A stretch of DNA of 64,000 nucleotides from Ianthella basta (GCA_964019415.1 OZ025876.1:7115993-7179992), one strand, 5' to 3'; counted from the first letter of the stretch, positions 47,101-59,516 are shown. The notes: generated from the sequence alone by a model not told the origin. A program made the numbers and translations.

Positions 47101-47680
47101 TCATGAAACTACACGGGCACATTCGGCTGATTGTGACACACCCTATGGCATGCTTCACGTGTCAGTGCCATGCATGGCATGTGCAATACACAATTCATGC
47201 ATGTATTTGTTGGCCATTTTGCGGGTGGAGTCAAAAGTGCGTGAGGAGGTGTGTCTCATATGCATGGGTGCATCTTGCATGTAAAATGAAAGGCAATGGC
47301 ACGTGATATGGGCTTTTGCCACACAATTGTGTCAAAGTAGGGTTTGTGCTCAACTGCAGCAAAGGTGCAGTGTAGGGCATGCCAAATCACAAAGCCTTGA
47401 CACTCAATCCTGAAACACAAATGTTGTGCAATGCCTATAAAACTGGTATCAAATGGAAGCACCCATTGTGCAGAATGCAAACGCACGCTGATGTAAGAGG
47501 CCGTTTAATATCTGTAATCTGTGTGGAATCTGCAGAGAGCCATATCACAAGAACGGCAAAGATCACGGTCATGAAACTACACAAGCACATTCGACTAATC
47601 GTGACGAACCCTATGGCATGTACATTCATGTGTGTTGTTATGCATGATTATAATTATTGCATTGTTGAATTCTTTTAGCA
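44190..47680. repeat. Satellite array, about 486-bp unit, seven copies
   Basis: Successive landmarks (for example GGCACGTGATA.GGGCTTTTG) fall 486-492 bp apart. Copies are about 90-97% alike by eye. Each holds GCCATGCATGGC palindromes and TCATGCATGTG motifs. A roughly 90-codon frame is open in most copies on each strand but has no recognisable family, so I do not call it a gene. The last copy is shortened. Confidence 0.9.
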
Positions 47681-47689
47681 CATGTGCCC

Positions 47690-48434
47690 TGCACACTATA
47701 GCTAACATAAGGTGTTCACAACACACCACATAATCTATTTTAGGAAGTGTGCCTTGCACATGACACACCCATGTCAATTAATGCTATACTATGCCCTTTC
47801 AAAGGACATGCCACATTCATGCCCTCAGGTACCTGGTGGCCATGGGGTGCACCAATGTGCACCCCCACTGTTTTGATTCCGCCCAAAAATGGCTGACAAA
47901 TGGATGGTCATGCATTCATACATATCTGGCCAGCCATGGCCAGCTGTAACTGAATAGAAACTGCATGCATTATTGAAATAATTATTCCAAAAGAATCGAT
48001 GCACGAATCAGAAAAGTTATAATACAGTAACTGCAAACGTAGCAGAAAAAATGTTAGCTTCAGTAATGTTGAAAAATTGATGTACAATACAATACAATGA
48101 TGGTGAGCAGGATAGATAACACATGATAATGATAACAAAGGCCGTTGAAGAATACAAATAGATAACAAAAGGGCCGTTGAAGAATACAGATAGATAACAA
48201 AAGGGCCGTTGAAGAATACAGATAGATAACAAAAGGGCCATTGAAGAATACAGAAGAGGAAATAACAATGAACAACAAAAACTCCAAGGAATGAGGACCA
48301 AAAAACTAAAATAGACCACAATAATAGCAATTATACACACAGTGACAAGGCACTGATAATCATTACAATGAGTGCTGCGGAGATAACTAAACAGTTGTAA
48401 GTACCATAAGTGCATATTAAAATTGAGGAGACCA
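47690..48434. repeat. Spacer with a 33-bp minisatellite
   Basis: Four units of GGCCGTTGAAGAATACAGAT plus AGATAACAAAAGG at about 48125-48262. The remainder is AT-rich spacer 3' of the transposase gene. No gene seen. Confidence 0.75.
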
Positions 48435-51400
48435 TTACTCTACCAATGGTACAATTACCAAAACTGGTTCATTTCTGAAGCTGGTTACACAATGAGCACA
48501 GCGTCTACTCAAATACTGGACCGGTAAAAATGAGCTAACACCGCCACATTCAAACTGGCTGTGATGCCACACTTGGACAGGCTTGCCCATGTCATTCCTA
48601 GATGGATACGGAAGAAACCAAGAAACTACAGCAACCAAGAGGTGATCGTAGGTGTTCTCTTCATCTGTGAAAGACACTCTGATATAATGTGAGACTTTTA
48701 CAGGGCGAAATCTGGCATCAGGATGCGATGGATCAGAGATAGGAGTAGGCTGTGAACTGAAGAGTGCATCATCCCATTCTGCAATGGCAATGAATGTTTG
48801 AGTGCCTGAAGCAAGCCTGGATTTGCTTGAACCAAATTTGTGTCCTTGGAGAGTTACTGAGGTATACCAAACATATACAGAGTTGATAGTCACAGGTCCT
48901 ACAGCCGGCTTAAAGCTTTGGTAAAGCTGAAGCAAACAGGCTGCATCATCACTGTCAAGTACTCCTTTAGTAGAAACAGATGGTACAACAATAGCATTAT
49001 GTGACGAACTACACATGGTAGAATCAAGCAGTGAACCAACCATGGGCTCATCTGTAGAGCATACATCCTTGAAATTATTGTGAAATTCAATTGGGAATTT
49101 AGATTAATATGCCAGATTATCCCGGATGAAGCGAGTCAACAACTGAGACTCAATGTCTCGATGATTTGTAGTTTGACTGCCCAGAATATCGTTGTATCGT
49201 TCAAATGAAAATAACCAAAAACCGAACACTGGCCCATAGTCTTCAACTACCTCCTTTAGGTGAGCATGCATGTGCATGTTAGGTGTGACAAATGGTTTAC
49301 CCCAGATTGCTTCAGCACGACAACAAAATCGAAGCAAAAGAGCATCCAAAAGACCAATGTCAGTATAACTCAATTGACGTTTGCATAAAATCCGACATGC
49401 CAAGACAAAAGTGCGCCAACATTCAAGCTGGTTGGGAGGAAGGATTCCATGCAGAGAAGGAATAGAGAACAAAATTATCCAGTTTTTAAACTGATCTGCA
49501 GTGAAGCCGGAAAATCTAGAAACAATTTTGTGGGGAATTTGGCCCACATCAGAAGGCACAACCATTTTGTCCACAAAAGCTTGGAATTGGGCATACTTAG
49601 TTCTAGGGATGATTTCGCTCTCCAACCAGAAATGCAGCATATGTTTCCCTGTGCCTAAGAATAAATTGTGCATAGGGTCAACAGTTAGCATTCTTGGAGC
49701 ATCAAAATATGGAAGCCGTAGCAAGATAGAATAACGACATCCTAATGAGGACTCAGGCGTGTTTCGCTGCGTCTTTGTTTAGCTAAAGAAACACTACGTA
49801 CACGATCTCGATGTTCAACATTTGTTCTGCCCAACCAACTCTCCCTCTCAAAGCCACTATAATCCATTGTGCCAGCCAATCCTGGGAACTGCTTAAAGCA
49901 CTTAGAACAGCCAAGTTTTGCGGAGTGGCTCAAAAAGCCACATAACTTATGACCAGCTGGTAGGTCGCAAGCTACGCACAACAATGCACAACGGACAAGA
50001 CATTGCAAAACGGTGGAACCAGACTTTACACTAAGTTTCACGCCTGTCCAAAAATCTTGCAATTCTTCAACTAGTGGTTCCAAGTAAGAATTGATATCCC
50101 TTTTAGGCTCTGACGGACCTGGTAAAATTCCCACTAAAAAAATAATTGCACGCTTGAAGCGAATAGATCGAGGGAGATTCATTATGGCTAAGTAAACTGT
50201 TCCAACTGAATACGTCGAGTGCTTGAAAGGCTGGAACCAATCCACGTTGAGCATTAGTCCTAGACCAATAGATTCCTTGCACAATAAGAAAGGCTTGCCA
50301 TTGACTATCATATACATCTGATTTGCAATCTGAGATGGTTGACCTATTTTCCCATTGATGGCAAAGGTCAACAAACCCTGGTCGTAACAAAAAATGTCGG
50401 AGAGAAGAAAGTAGACTTTTGTAAGGGTAAGCCTTGATGGGGTGCAATGCTCTCTTACCAGAGGACAAAGCCACTGTTTTTAGAAGCAAGCAGCCACATG
50501 GATTTCTTTTACTCACTTGTGTATGGTTAGGAAACTGAATATATGTACACTTGTTGCTCGTGTGATATCTTCCAGAAGAATTAACACAGTCGGCAAAGCA
50601 GTACAGTCTGTGACAAGAAGGACATACCACAAATTCAGTATATGTCAAATAATCTTTCATTGCAGTCCTCAACATATAAACAGAACAGGGCATTCTTGAA
50701 GCTAATTTTGCCATAAAATCTGAAAACGCTCCCGCTACGCCAAAAAACACTTTTAGAAACTTTAAAATGGCATTGATGACAGCATCTGAAACTGAATGTT
50801 GGGCTTGTAAAAGCATTAGAAATCCAGTTAGCCATGAAATTAAAGATCCAATAGACTTCTCAGAGGAATCAGCTGGTGTGTTTGGCAATGGAATTGGTGC
50901 AGTCAAAGGGTCTATCTGCTCAATGAGAATGTCGTGCTCATCATCGTTCCAAATCTCCTCGATTTCTTCTGTGATTGGATCTGAGATGAGGGAGCCAAAA
51001 GTATTAGGAAACATACAAAATGAGTTCTCACACAAGTAATCACTATTAAAACTAATTTACATAATAAATACAGGCATATGACATAGATATGATGACCAGG
51101 GGGTATATGATTACTATGATACTGGTTTGGTAAGGTTTGATAATATCAACAGATCACAGAGCATACCTAGGTTTGTATGGTCATCATCAGAATCACTGCC
51201 CACATTGCCCAAGGACAAAGCCAATTCTTCAGACTGAATGTGTTCACTCGAGGTGGAGTCAGAGGTAGGGCCAAGTGAATCCTTGTTCACCGAAAAATCT
51301 GTTGACAATGCATTGCCAAATAGTAAACATAAGATCTTGAGATATGATTTTGTTAGCTACACAGTAAACAGAATGTTTAATGTGAAATTTCCTGTACATT

Positions 51401-52486
51401 ATGGGTAGCACAAAATGCCACATTTTTTCTAGTGACATATGCAGTTACAGTTAACAGCTAGCCTTTCTACTCATGTATAATAGCTACCATCTGATGATGG
51501 CAGCTATTATACGAGTAGAAAAGTGCATTCCCAAAGAGGAAGTCAACAAGCTTAACTGCAGTGCCTTACTTCAAGAAACTAACCTGGCTCACTGTTCGAT
51601 GTCATGTTTAGATCCCCTTCTTCGGTCAGGTTCATGTTAATAGCAGGTAGATCCATTTCAACAGGGAATTGTGGCAGAACAGGGTCTACAAAATGAACAT
51701 GTTGATTGCTTCATAAACAGTACAGACACAATCATGGCAAGACACACCCAGTACCCAGTCAGTTTAGCAACATATAACCAGTACAGTACAAACAGTACAG
51801 TACATCTTTTCTTTCATCTGAGGAGGTGGGCAGACTATATCATCATGGAAGTGGCTTGTTGCATAGAATCTGTTGTATATCATATGTGCTTGCACCACCT
51901 ATTGGTAGAGAAGCAATTAATCCTAAAGAGTTTCCCACATACAAGTGGCAACAGTAATCTGACCAGCGAACAGGGCAGCAGTCAAATAAAACACACGGAG
52001 AAACAACACATCCCCCACTTCACCATATCAAAACAGGTAAGAAACAGACACACTCAAGGACAAATCAGGGTAGTGTCAATTCCACATTTGTCCAGTCAAT
52101 ATGCAATCAGTATAACTAGTTACAATCTGGAGATGAAACACTGATCACAAGCACATTCAACACCACTCACAGTATAACAACATACCGGGATCAGCATTCT
52201 CCTGCATCATTCTCTGATCGTCGTCCACCCTTAGGTCCCGATCGCGACAAGGAAAGTGCAGATTGCAGTGGCTTCTGTACGTTTTCTCTGATACATACCG
52301 GAGACAATGCTCACAGTAGACATACTTGATTCTTTTGGGTACTGGAAACTGGCAGGAATTACGCTGACATGTAGAACTTATATGAGGGGGTTGCTGCAAT
52401 CCAGCTTGGCTGTCTCCTTCGTCACAGGCATCATCGAGAAGGCGGGCATCCGCTATGGGTAGGTTCGTACCTGCGCTGTCTGACAT
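48435..52486 (-). pseudogene. CACTA tnp2-type transposase gene, lightly decayed
   Basis: Exon 1 (52186-52486, MSDSAGTNLPIADARLL) carries a zinc-finger-like CEHCLRYVSEKTYRSHC. Small acidic exons follow at about 51600-51690 and 51165-51300. The main coding run starts at about 50984 and includes LLRPGFVDLCHQWENRSTIS, LMLNVDWFQPFKHSTYSVG, LVGILPGPSEPKRDINSYL, CDLPAGHKLCGFLSHSA, LPYFDAPRMLTVDPMHNLF and WGKPFVTPNMHMHAHLKEV, the hallmarks of the tnp2 transposase family. The frame shifts near 50330 and near 49760, and a TAA at 49104-49106 is in frame with the last 202 codons (to 48435). So the gene is full length but inactive as read, unless these are consensus errors. It is divergent from the accessory gene with about 140 bp between start codons. 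Confidence 0.85.
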
Positions 52487-52626
52487 TTTGTAGACATGCA
52501 CATGGTCCTATTTTTAGCTTCAGCTTATATGTTAAAATGACCCAAAATAGATGTCAGCGATAATCTGTTTCCTAATAAGGAAGCCACGTGATGCAAAAAG
52601 AGCGCGCTGGTTCAACTGGTTGAAGA
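52487..52626. promoter_or_regulatory. Likely bidirectional promoter of CACTA genes
   Basis: The 140 bp between the two divergent start codons (MSDSAG on minus, MESDASSG on plus) is AT-rich in part. Its role is inferred from gene layout only; no core motif is certain. An alternative upstream ATG on the minus strand at 52501 would shorten it. Confidence 0.4.
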
Positions 52627-55600
52627 ATGGAATCTGATGCTAGCAGTGGACTGTTCTCCGATCTGGACGAGGATGGAACAGATGCAATCCCTATCATGTA
52701 CGCATTGTATCACGCATTGAAGCAGAATGGAGCAAAGCCACCTTGCAAAGGGTATGTTCTGTGTACGAGTAGTGGAGAGTCCGAGGACGAAGAGGAAGAG
52801 ACAGATCATCAAATTGCTCTGAAACTGAGCAATCTCGCTAATGAAGCTCCAGCAACGAAGACTAGAAAGAAAGGCAAGAGCAAGAAGAAGCGCACTGCAC
52901 CTCCATGTAAGTTGTATACCTGTAATTTTGTTCTGAACTGGAGAAATATAGCTAGCTAGCTAGTTAGTGTTCATGCATGTGTGTGCTACTATTAGCAAAT
53001 CCAGCATTTTTATAGTTTTATCCTTTTCCTCAAAACCATGCTGAGTATTGGCCAGTTGTGCCACTGTTTCAATTTCACTGTTTCACTAAAATAGGCAAAC
53101 AGTCTGCTCAAAGATGCAGTGGTTATGCAGGAGTTAGAAGACACCAGATTAGTCCAGTGGAACACATGCAAGAGGACAGGACGGCAACTCAACCTCCACC
53201 GTCCTTTCCTGAAGGTACATCTGATTTGTTGGTTGAGTTGAATCCAGAGTACTTCTACATCTAATAGTGTCAATGTGAAGATGACCTGTGTTTCTGCGAT
53301 TGTTTACTATGGAATTTTTTCTGTAGACATGCCATTCGCACAAACATCCCATAGCCACACAGTTTCTAGAAGACGACTGACTAGTCCAGTGGAACACATG
53401 CTAGAGGAGAGGACAGAAACTCAGTCTCCACCGTCCTTACCTGAAGGTGCTTATGATTTGTTGGTTAACTTGAATCCAAAGCACTTCTTCATCTAATAGT
53501 GTCAATGTGAAGGTCAGCTGTGTTTCTGATTGTTTACTATGGATTTTTTTCTGTAGACATGCCATCCGCACAAACATCCCATAGCCACATAGTTTCTAGA
53601 AGACGACTGACTAGTCCGGTGGAACACATGCTAGAGGAGAGGACAGAAACTCAGTCTCCACCGTCCTTACCTGAAGGTGCTTATGATTTGTTGGTTAACT
53701 TAAATCCAAAGCACTTCTTCATCTAATAGTGTCAATGTGAAGGCCACCTGTGTTTCTGATCATTTACTATTGATTTTTTCTGTAGACACGTCATCCACAC
53801 AAACATCCCGTAGCCACACAGTTTCTAGAAGATGACGGACCAGTCCAGTGGAACGTGTACTAGGGGACAGGACAGAAACGTATCCTCCACCGTCCTTTCC
53901 TGAAGGTGCTTATGATTTGACTTATTAAGTTGAATCCAGAGCATTTCTTCAGCCGATAGTGTCAGTGTGAAGGTCATCTGTGATTCTGGTTGTTCACAAT
54001 GGAAGTTTTGTTTTCTATAGACACGCTGTCCACACAAACTTCCTGTGGTCACACAGTCTCCAGAAGACGACTGACTAGTCAGTGGAACATGTGCTAGAGA
54101 ACGCGACTCAGCCTCCACTATCCATTCCTGAAGGCATGTATGATTTGCTGAATGACTTGAATCCAGAGCACTTCATCTAATTGTGTTAATGTATTCTTTT
54201 GAAGATTGCCTGTGAGTCCGTTTGTTCACTATGGAATATTTTTTCTGTAGACACACAATGTGCACAAACCTCCCATGGCCGCACAGAGGTTACAAGACAT
54301 CTGACTAGTCCGGTGGAAGACATGCAAGAGAGCGGAACAGCAACTCAGCTTCCACCATCCTTTCCTGAAGGCATGTATGATTCTTTCATTGAATTGCATC
54401 CCTAGTGCACTTTTTCAGCTATCAGTGTGACTGTATTGTTTGAAGGTTACCTGCATGTGATGCTGCAGCATCACATGCTTGTTCACTTAGAAGTTTTTTT
54501 CTCTAGGAGCACTGTCAGAGAGCAATATCAGACTATCGGACTCTAGCATCAATGGCATTGCTCCTGCTCTAAGTGAGTGTCATTAATTAACTTACTAGAC
54601 TTCTTATGAACAGGTTTAGAACGCATGCATCACCAAGTAAAAACACAATTCTTTGCTTTTTCCATTGCCTGTTTTCAGGTAGAGACCAATGTGATGTGTA
54701 CACAGCTCTTGATAAAACCAACCTTCTTCTGGGGAAGCTAGTCAAGCGTGTTGCCTTGCTGGAGAAAAAAGGAGGTAAAACAACCACCAGCGGTAAAAGG
54801 TCATTTACAAAGAAGAATGTAGATGTCCCTTTGGCTGTGAGGGTAAGTACATTTGCTATCTAGTATTCATTTGCTGATTTATGTATCTACACAAAACAGT
54901 CTTTACTTAGAGAGAAACCAGAAGAATTTACAAACTGTTACTAAGTGAAGATGACAATTTCGCAGGCTGGTCATTTGGTTCTGGGTAAGTTACTGCTATT
55001 GATTTCATCTTCAGTTGAAATGTAAGAGTAATCATTTCATTTCATTCATGACAGGAATACTTTCAGAAGTGAACCTAACCAGACCGCTTTAAGCCATCTG
55101 GTCAGGGAAGTGAAGGCTCTCAACCCTCAGTTTCTGGGAGAGCACATCATTGGTACATTTCACTAGGCTAAGTATAGGTAAGTCCGAGAACCTAGGTGTC
55201 TATGGAATTTAGACCACTATACAGAAACCAATTATTATGGATGCCTGCATGTGAAGCGCAAGGGCATCTATTATTGGTTACCAAGGTGATACTGTTCATA
55301 GACACTGAAGGTTCTTGGTCTAAGGTGTTTGGACTATTGTAGCAATGTGGCACAGCTAGTCTCACGCTACTGCTACGCTTGGCAGCCAAGAAAAGGTGCC
55401 TGGAAGGCAGCTGAGTAGTAGATGGTGGCGTAAACTGTGTGGCAATGACCCTGGGAAGCCCAGCTGCCGAGAACTGCCTCGAAATGATGTGCAGGCTAAG
55501 TTCGCTCGAACCCTGCGACAGTTACAGGTCTTGAAAGTGGCCTTACAGAGCTAGGCTATGTTTATCAGTGGTGGTATAAGTGGAATCAGCGCTGGCCTGC

Positions 55601-56979
55601 CTTGAATAAGAGGTGGTCTAAGCAAATTAAATTTACTTTACAGCAATCTGTTGCATCGTACTCTAAGTTTACATACATTCTGTTTACAGGGGGCTCAGCC
55701 GACCTTGCATACTAGCATCTTGACAGGTTTCCACCGTCCCCATGTTCTACAATGTACATACGTATACAAACATTGATATGCTGATGTGGATGTGTTATAT
55801 GAGGCAGTGCACTGACATTCGCTGATGACATCATTTGCGTATATCTTTAGTACGCAGGAGCAGCATACAGGTACTTTTTAAGCTGTGGAGAGGCAGTGTC
55901 ACTGAAGAAGAGGGGAATAGATGGGGATCATGTCGTTTACAGAAGACGAAGAGAGAGATTATTGCGGGTACGTGTATTTGTATCTAAATTTTACTACCTG
56001 TGATTATGTACAGTAGACTAGTTTTTCTATAGTACAGTTCAAGGCAAATGAAACTAGACGAAGTATGTGCACACATGATCACTTTGCGAGAACTCACCCA
56101 TTCACACGTGAACTACGAGCAATGATCACGTGAAATCACTTAATAGAGACTCACCAATTTACACCAGACCTTGCAGTGGCATAGTTTTTCTCGCTTAATT
56201 GCCGTTCACTGAAGCCCTATATCCTCCAGAGCAAGGATTGGCAAACCCCTAGAATACCGTGCTAGGATTGTTAGGGTGATGCAAGACAGGAAGTGCCAAG
56301 GGTTATGTCAGATTATTCATGAGCACTTATCTCTGGTGTGTTGAGTGACTTCACAGCCTGCATAGCATACAAGGAAGTGGTAGCTAATAAGCTGAACAAT
56401 GGCACATCAGTACACGGAGTACTAATCACTGGGTTGAATACCAAACACTAAATATTTCGGGATGTGCTCAGAAGTCAAACTGGTTCAAAGTGATAAATTA
56501 TATGTAATTAATACCCATATGGAAAGTACATATGCTGCATGAGTTTACATCATGATAAATTGTGTACAGTTTTGCTATTCCTGAAGGCACTAATGGGAGA
56601 GGGGTGTTAACCAATGAAAATTTATGTGTGCATGGTATGTATTTCCTGACTGCAGAAGCTCGCCCACAGGAGATCAGCATTCGCTGGTCTATCCTTTCCT
56701 GATGAATCTTCCAAAACGGCGTGGAAAGGTGTTCTTACTGTGGACATGATGTCCAGCGAGAAAAGCACTGACGAAGGAGACGAAGACATTTACCTCTGCA
56801 GGCCTCTCCCATGGAGATCAGGAAGGTTAACAGAGATGCTGCAGCTCCTAGACAACAGAGTTGCCAGCAATCAGTCAGCACTTTCTCGCTGTCAAAGTAA
56901 GAGGAGAATTACCGCAGATGAACACTCCACTCGTCCCAAACCCACCACGGGTACTTATCCCCCTTGGGCATTTCACTAG
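52627..56979 (+). CDS. CACTA accessory protein gene with tandem symmetric exons
   Basis: Exon 1 is 52627-52906 (acidic start MESDASSGLFSDLDEDGTDA, then a Lys-rich stretch). Six tandem exons follow: 53095-53214, 53327-53446, 53557-53676, 53786-53905, 54021-54133 and 54251-54370. Then come 54507-54572, 54679-54842 (coiled coil LLLGKLVKRVALLEKK), 54911-54984, 55055-55152, 55851-55967 and 56656-56979 (VDMMSSEKSTDEGDEDIYLC, then RPLPWRSGRLTEMLQLLDNR). The tandem exons are 120 bp, phase 1 at both ends, 40 residues with LTSPVEHMLEERTE and PPSLPE. Copy 4 has a stop and copy 5 is 7 bp short, so transcripts must skip them to stay open. At least one exon between 55152 and 55851 is unresolved. The function is unknown; by position it resembles a TNPA-like partner of the transposase. 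Confidence 0.65.
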
Positions 56980-57364
56980 TATGTATATGCGGTAACAATT
57001 TAGTGTTATACTGATGGTGTTATTGTTTTCTCATGTATTTTGTGTTCTTACTGCATTTACTAGTTTGTTTCTAGATCTGATGCATGCATATGTACATGTA
57101 TAACTTTGCATCATACTTAATTATAAGCTTTTGTGTAACAGTTCTTGAACTTTTGTCTAGATATGATTTGTACTTTCTGTCATTCTTTGCATTCCTTTTT
57201 GTGCCCATCACTGATCTTTTTCAGTGTGAACTTGCCTTTTTTATTAGCTATTATTCGTTTGAACAATATTCGAGAATAGTCCAAGTTTTGCATGCCTGCA
57301 AATTATATATTATAATTATTAGACTAATTAATATTAAATTGCCATGCATAAGCTCATCATGAAT

Positions 57365-57598
57365 ACAATAACTAATAGGTCCAGGAAATGTCTTGGAAAT
57401 TTTGAATATGAGTGAGTACAGGAAAGGTTCCTGATAGGTCAGGTTTGGGGGAGTCAGGAAATGTACAGTATAGTTTGCCCTAAAATGCACCAGGAAATGT
57501 TCCTGAAATGTTGACATTTCCTGCATCCTGAAACATTCAGGAAATTCCACACTTCAGGTACATTTCCTGGACTAGGAAATTCCACTTTTCGCCCAGTG
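57365..57598. repeat. Right subterminal repeats and TIR of CACTA element
   Basis: At least nine copies of CAGGAAATG/CATTTCCTG or AGGAAATTCCAC, ending in CTTTTCGCCCAGTG and then the TAC duplication. Confidence 0.85.
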
Positions 57599-57601
57599 TA
57601 C

Positions 57602-58336
57602 AAACATTCGACCAAGAAGCAACAACCCATGGTACAGCACAAAGTGTATTGGAAAACATCCTCCGTCAACCAATACCTCCAGCACAGCGCAAGCCTCCAC
57701 AGGTGCAGTGCAGTGCTCGTGTCCTCACTAGTCAGCACTGCATGCAGGAGCGACAAGAGAAAGAGGAAAAGAAGAGAATGAAGGAGGAAGAAAAGGAGCA
57801 CAAAAGAATTGAACGTGAAGAACGTAAGAAAGCAAAGGAAGCAGCAAAGATGAAAGTTACAGAAATAACAAAAAAAATTGTTTATTAGAAATCTGCAAAC
57901 CTACCTGATTGTGTGCACAGTATGTATGTACTGGTAAGCTTGCTCTCTGTAGGAAGACAGCCAAATAGCAAGCCGCAGATCCAGCACCAACTACACAACA
58001 GTTCAGCACTGAGGAGTTATGCTTGTACACAAGAAGGAAGGAGGAAGGCTACGACCTACCCGATCCACGATACAGGCAGTGGTTGGCGAGTGGCACTGAC
58101 ACAGCAGGATCAACTTTCGTGGCTGCCTCTAGCAGCCAACCAGCAGCAAACGACGACTCGCCTTCATCTCCAGAACAGTCAGACTGTCAAACTGGGCAGT
58201 GCGGGCATCCGAAGGCAAGGAAATGGGTTCAGTGCGACCACTGTCCGTGGAGGTATCACTGTCTGTGCGCAGGGATAGCCCACAAATGCGCCAAGGAGAA
58301 GACGTACAAGTGTCCTGCTTGCACCCTGCAATCTTG
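57602..58336 (+). pseudogene. pogo/Tigger-like transposase, right part with PHD-like end
   Basis: Directly continues the left part across the CACTA insertion: the readable frame gives SVLENILRQPIPPAQRK and CSARVLTSQHCMQ, then a charged EKEEKKRMKEEEKEHKRIE helix. After a short non-coding stretch (57889-57985, likely an intron) it resumes with RRKEEGYDLPDPRYRQWL. It ends with a zinc-binding segment, WVQCDHCPWRYHCLCAGI...CPAC, stop at 58335-58337. This C-terminal layout is common in pogo-like transposases of marine invertebrates. Confidence 0.72.
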
Positions 58337-58760
58337 ACCATATCTCCACAATGTACTGTAGTGACCACACATGCCAGCTTTTCTGCCTGTCGCCATTTTG
58401 TAGTCTCATTCTGTTCTGATTTTTGATGACCCCAGCGCCTCCTGTTCAAGGCAGTGGTGCGTCGTCGCCGGTAAACCCTAATCTTCTGCTGCGGCCAGGA
58501 CTTGAGTGTACTCACCTGCTTAGATGGTAAGAGTGCACAAATCTTCTAGCTTCGTGATGTACAAGTTGCGACCGAATTTAGATGACTTCCAATCGAATTT
58601 ATGTTATTTCGGAAATAGCGGATTTGAAGCAATATCTTGTGTTCGGAAAAGCGGACCCACGCCAAACATTCTGCATCCTCTACATGTGCACCAGCTCTGT
58701 CACTCACAATAGGTAAACATGACATTGTGTCATATACCTCAGTAACGTCAGCACTCACAC
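58337..58760. other. No gene recognised
   Basis: The 3' end of the pogo element should lie here, but I could not identify its terminal repeat. Confidence 0.35.
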
Positions 58761-58880
58761 ACACACACACCACCGTCACCAGACACATGAGATACACGCA
58801 CGCACACACCACACACATGCACAAACACACACCACACACACCACACACTCCACACGCACACACACACTACACACGCCACA

Positions 58881-58924
<44 letters not shown>

Positions 58925-58931
58925 CACACAT
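58761..58931. repeat. (CA)n-rich low-complexity tract
   Basis: Impure CA repeats with CACACACCAC and CACGC interruptions, then a purer run at 58885-58922. Confidence 0.95.
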
Positions 58932-59222
58932 ACAAAGAAATCTCCAGCAAAGACAGACACGTGACTGATAACAGCACATGCATTTACAATGAGCATTTAT
59001 AGAAACATAATGTACCAAGGAACCCACAGTCGCGAGAGTAGCTAGTGTTCTGTGATAGCAACAACTACGTACGTAGTTTGCTACAGATCAGTATGCATGG
59101 ACCAGGTTCTGAATAGCATTTAGAAGGGCAACCGTGCGATCTAAGCTTTTCAACGCTAGAAACGGTTGAAGAATGTTAGCGTGTACATATCATGACGCTC
59201 ACCAGTTTCTAAGTTACTCTTG

Positions 59223-59516
59223 TCATGTGTTCCAGGCGGCAGAGTGAAGTCCTCCGAGGCGGGTGCGGCCATTATTGAAGAAGGCGTGGAGCGAGTCAAT
59301 GACCTGTTCGGCGCTGTCTCTTTGCCTGTCGACCAGAAGTGCTGACAGAGTCTGTTCCAGGATCAGAGGCGGAAGAGAACGTACAAAGTTTGCTAAGATG
59401 TTGTTTAGAAGCCGGTTTTCAAAGTCCCTGGCTCTCGCACACGGTCCACTTACGGCCGAATAAAATGGCCGACAGTATAAATTCCCTATACCCAATACTT
59501 TGCCCAATACATTCAC
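59223..59516 (-). CDS. Possible first exon, unrecognised protein
   Basis: 98 codons starting MNVLGKVLGIGNLYCRPFYS, with FENRLLNNILANFVRSLPP and LEQTLSALLVDRQRDSAEQV looking like an amphipathic helical protein. No clear donor follows. The plus strand of the same DNA is also plausible: a GTTCCAG acceptor then VKSSEAGAAIIEEGVERVND and a stop. I cannot decide, and neither matches a family I know. Confidence 0.3.
   Translation of the reverse strand: MNVLGKVLGIGNLYCRPFYSAVSGPCARARDFENRLLNNILANFVRSLPPLILEQTLSALLVDRQRDSAEQVIDSLHAFFNNGRTRLGGLHSAAWNT

Larger units (their letters stand above)
42507..57598. mobile_element. CACTA (EnSpm) DNA transposon, 15.1 kb, inserted in pogo
   Basis: The left end begins CACTAGGAAAAAT and the right end, inverted, begins CACTGGGCGAAAAG; both are followed by an AATTTCCT block. 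Both flanks are TAC (42504-42506 and 57599-57601), the 3-bp duplication expected for CACTA elements. Both ends carry clusters of the subterminal motif CAGGAAATG/CATTTCCTG. Inside are a tnp2-type transposase gene (minus strand), a divergent accessory gene (plus strand), and two long tandem arrays. The transposase has about two frameshifts and one stop, so this copy is probably not self-mobile. The TIR match is imperfect, but the duplication, the family of the internal gene and the interrupted pogo frame agree. Confidence 0.85.

Noticed and set aside
51671-52144. 157-codon plus-strand protein
   Set aside because: Lies antisense in introns of the transposase gene and has no recognisable motif.
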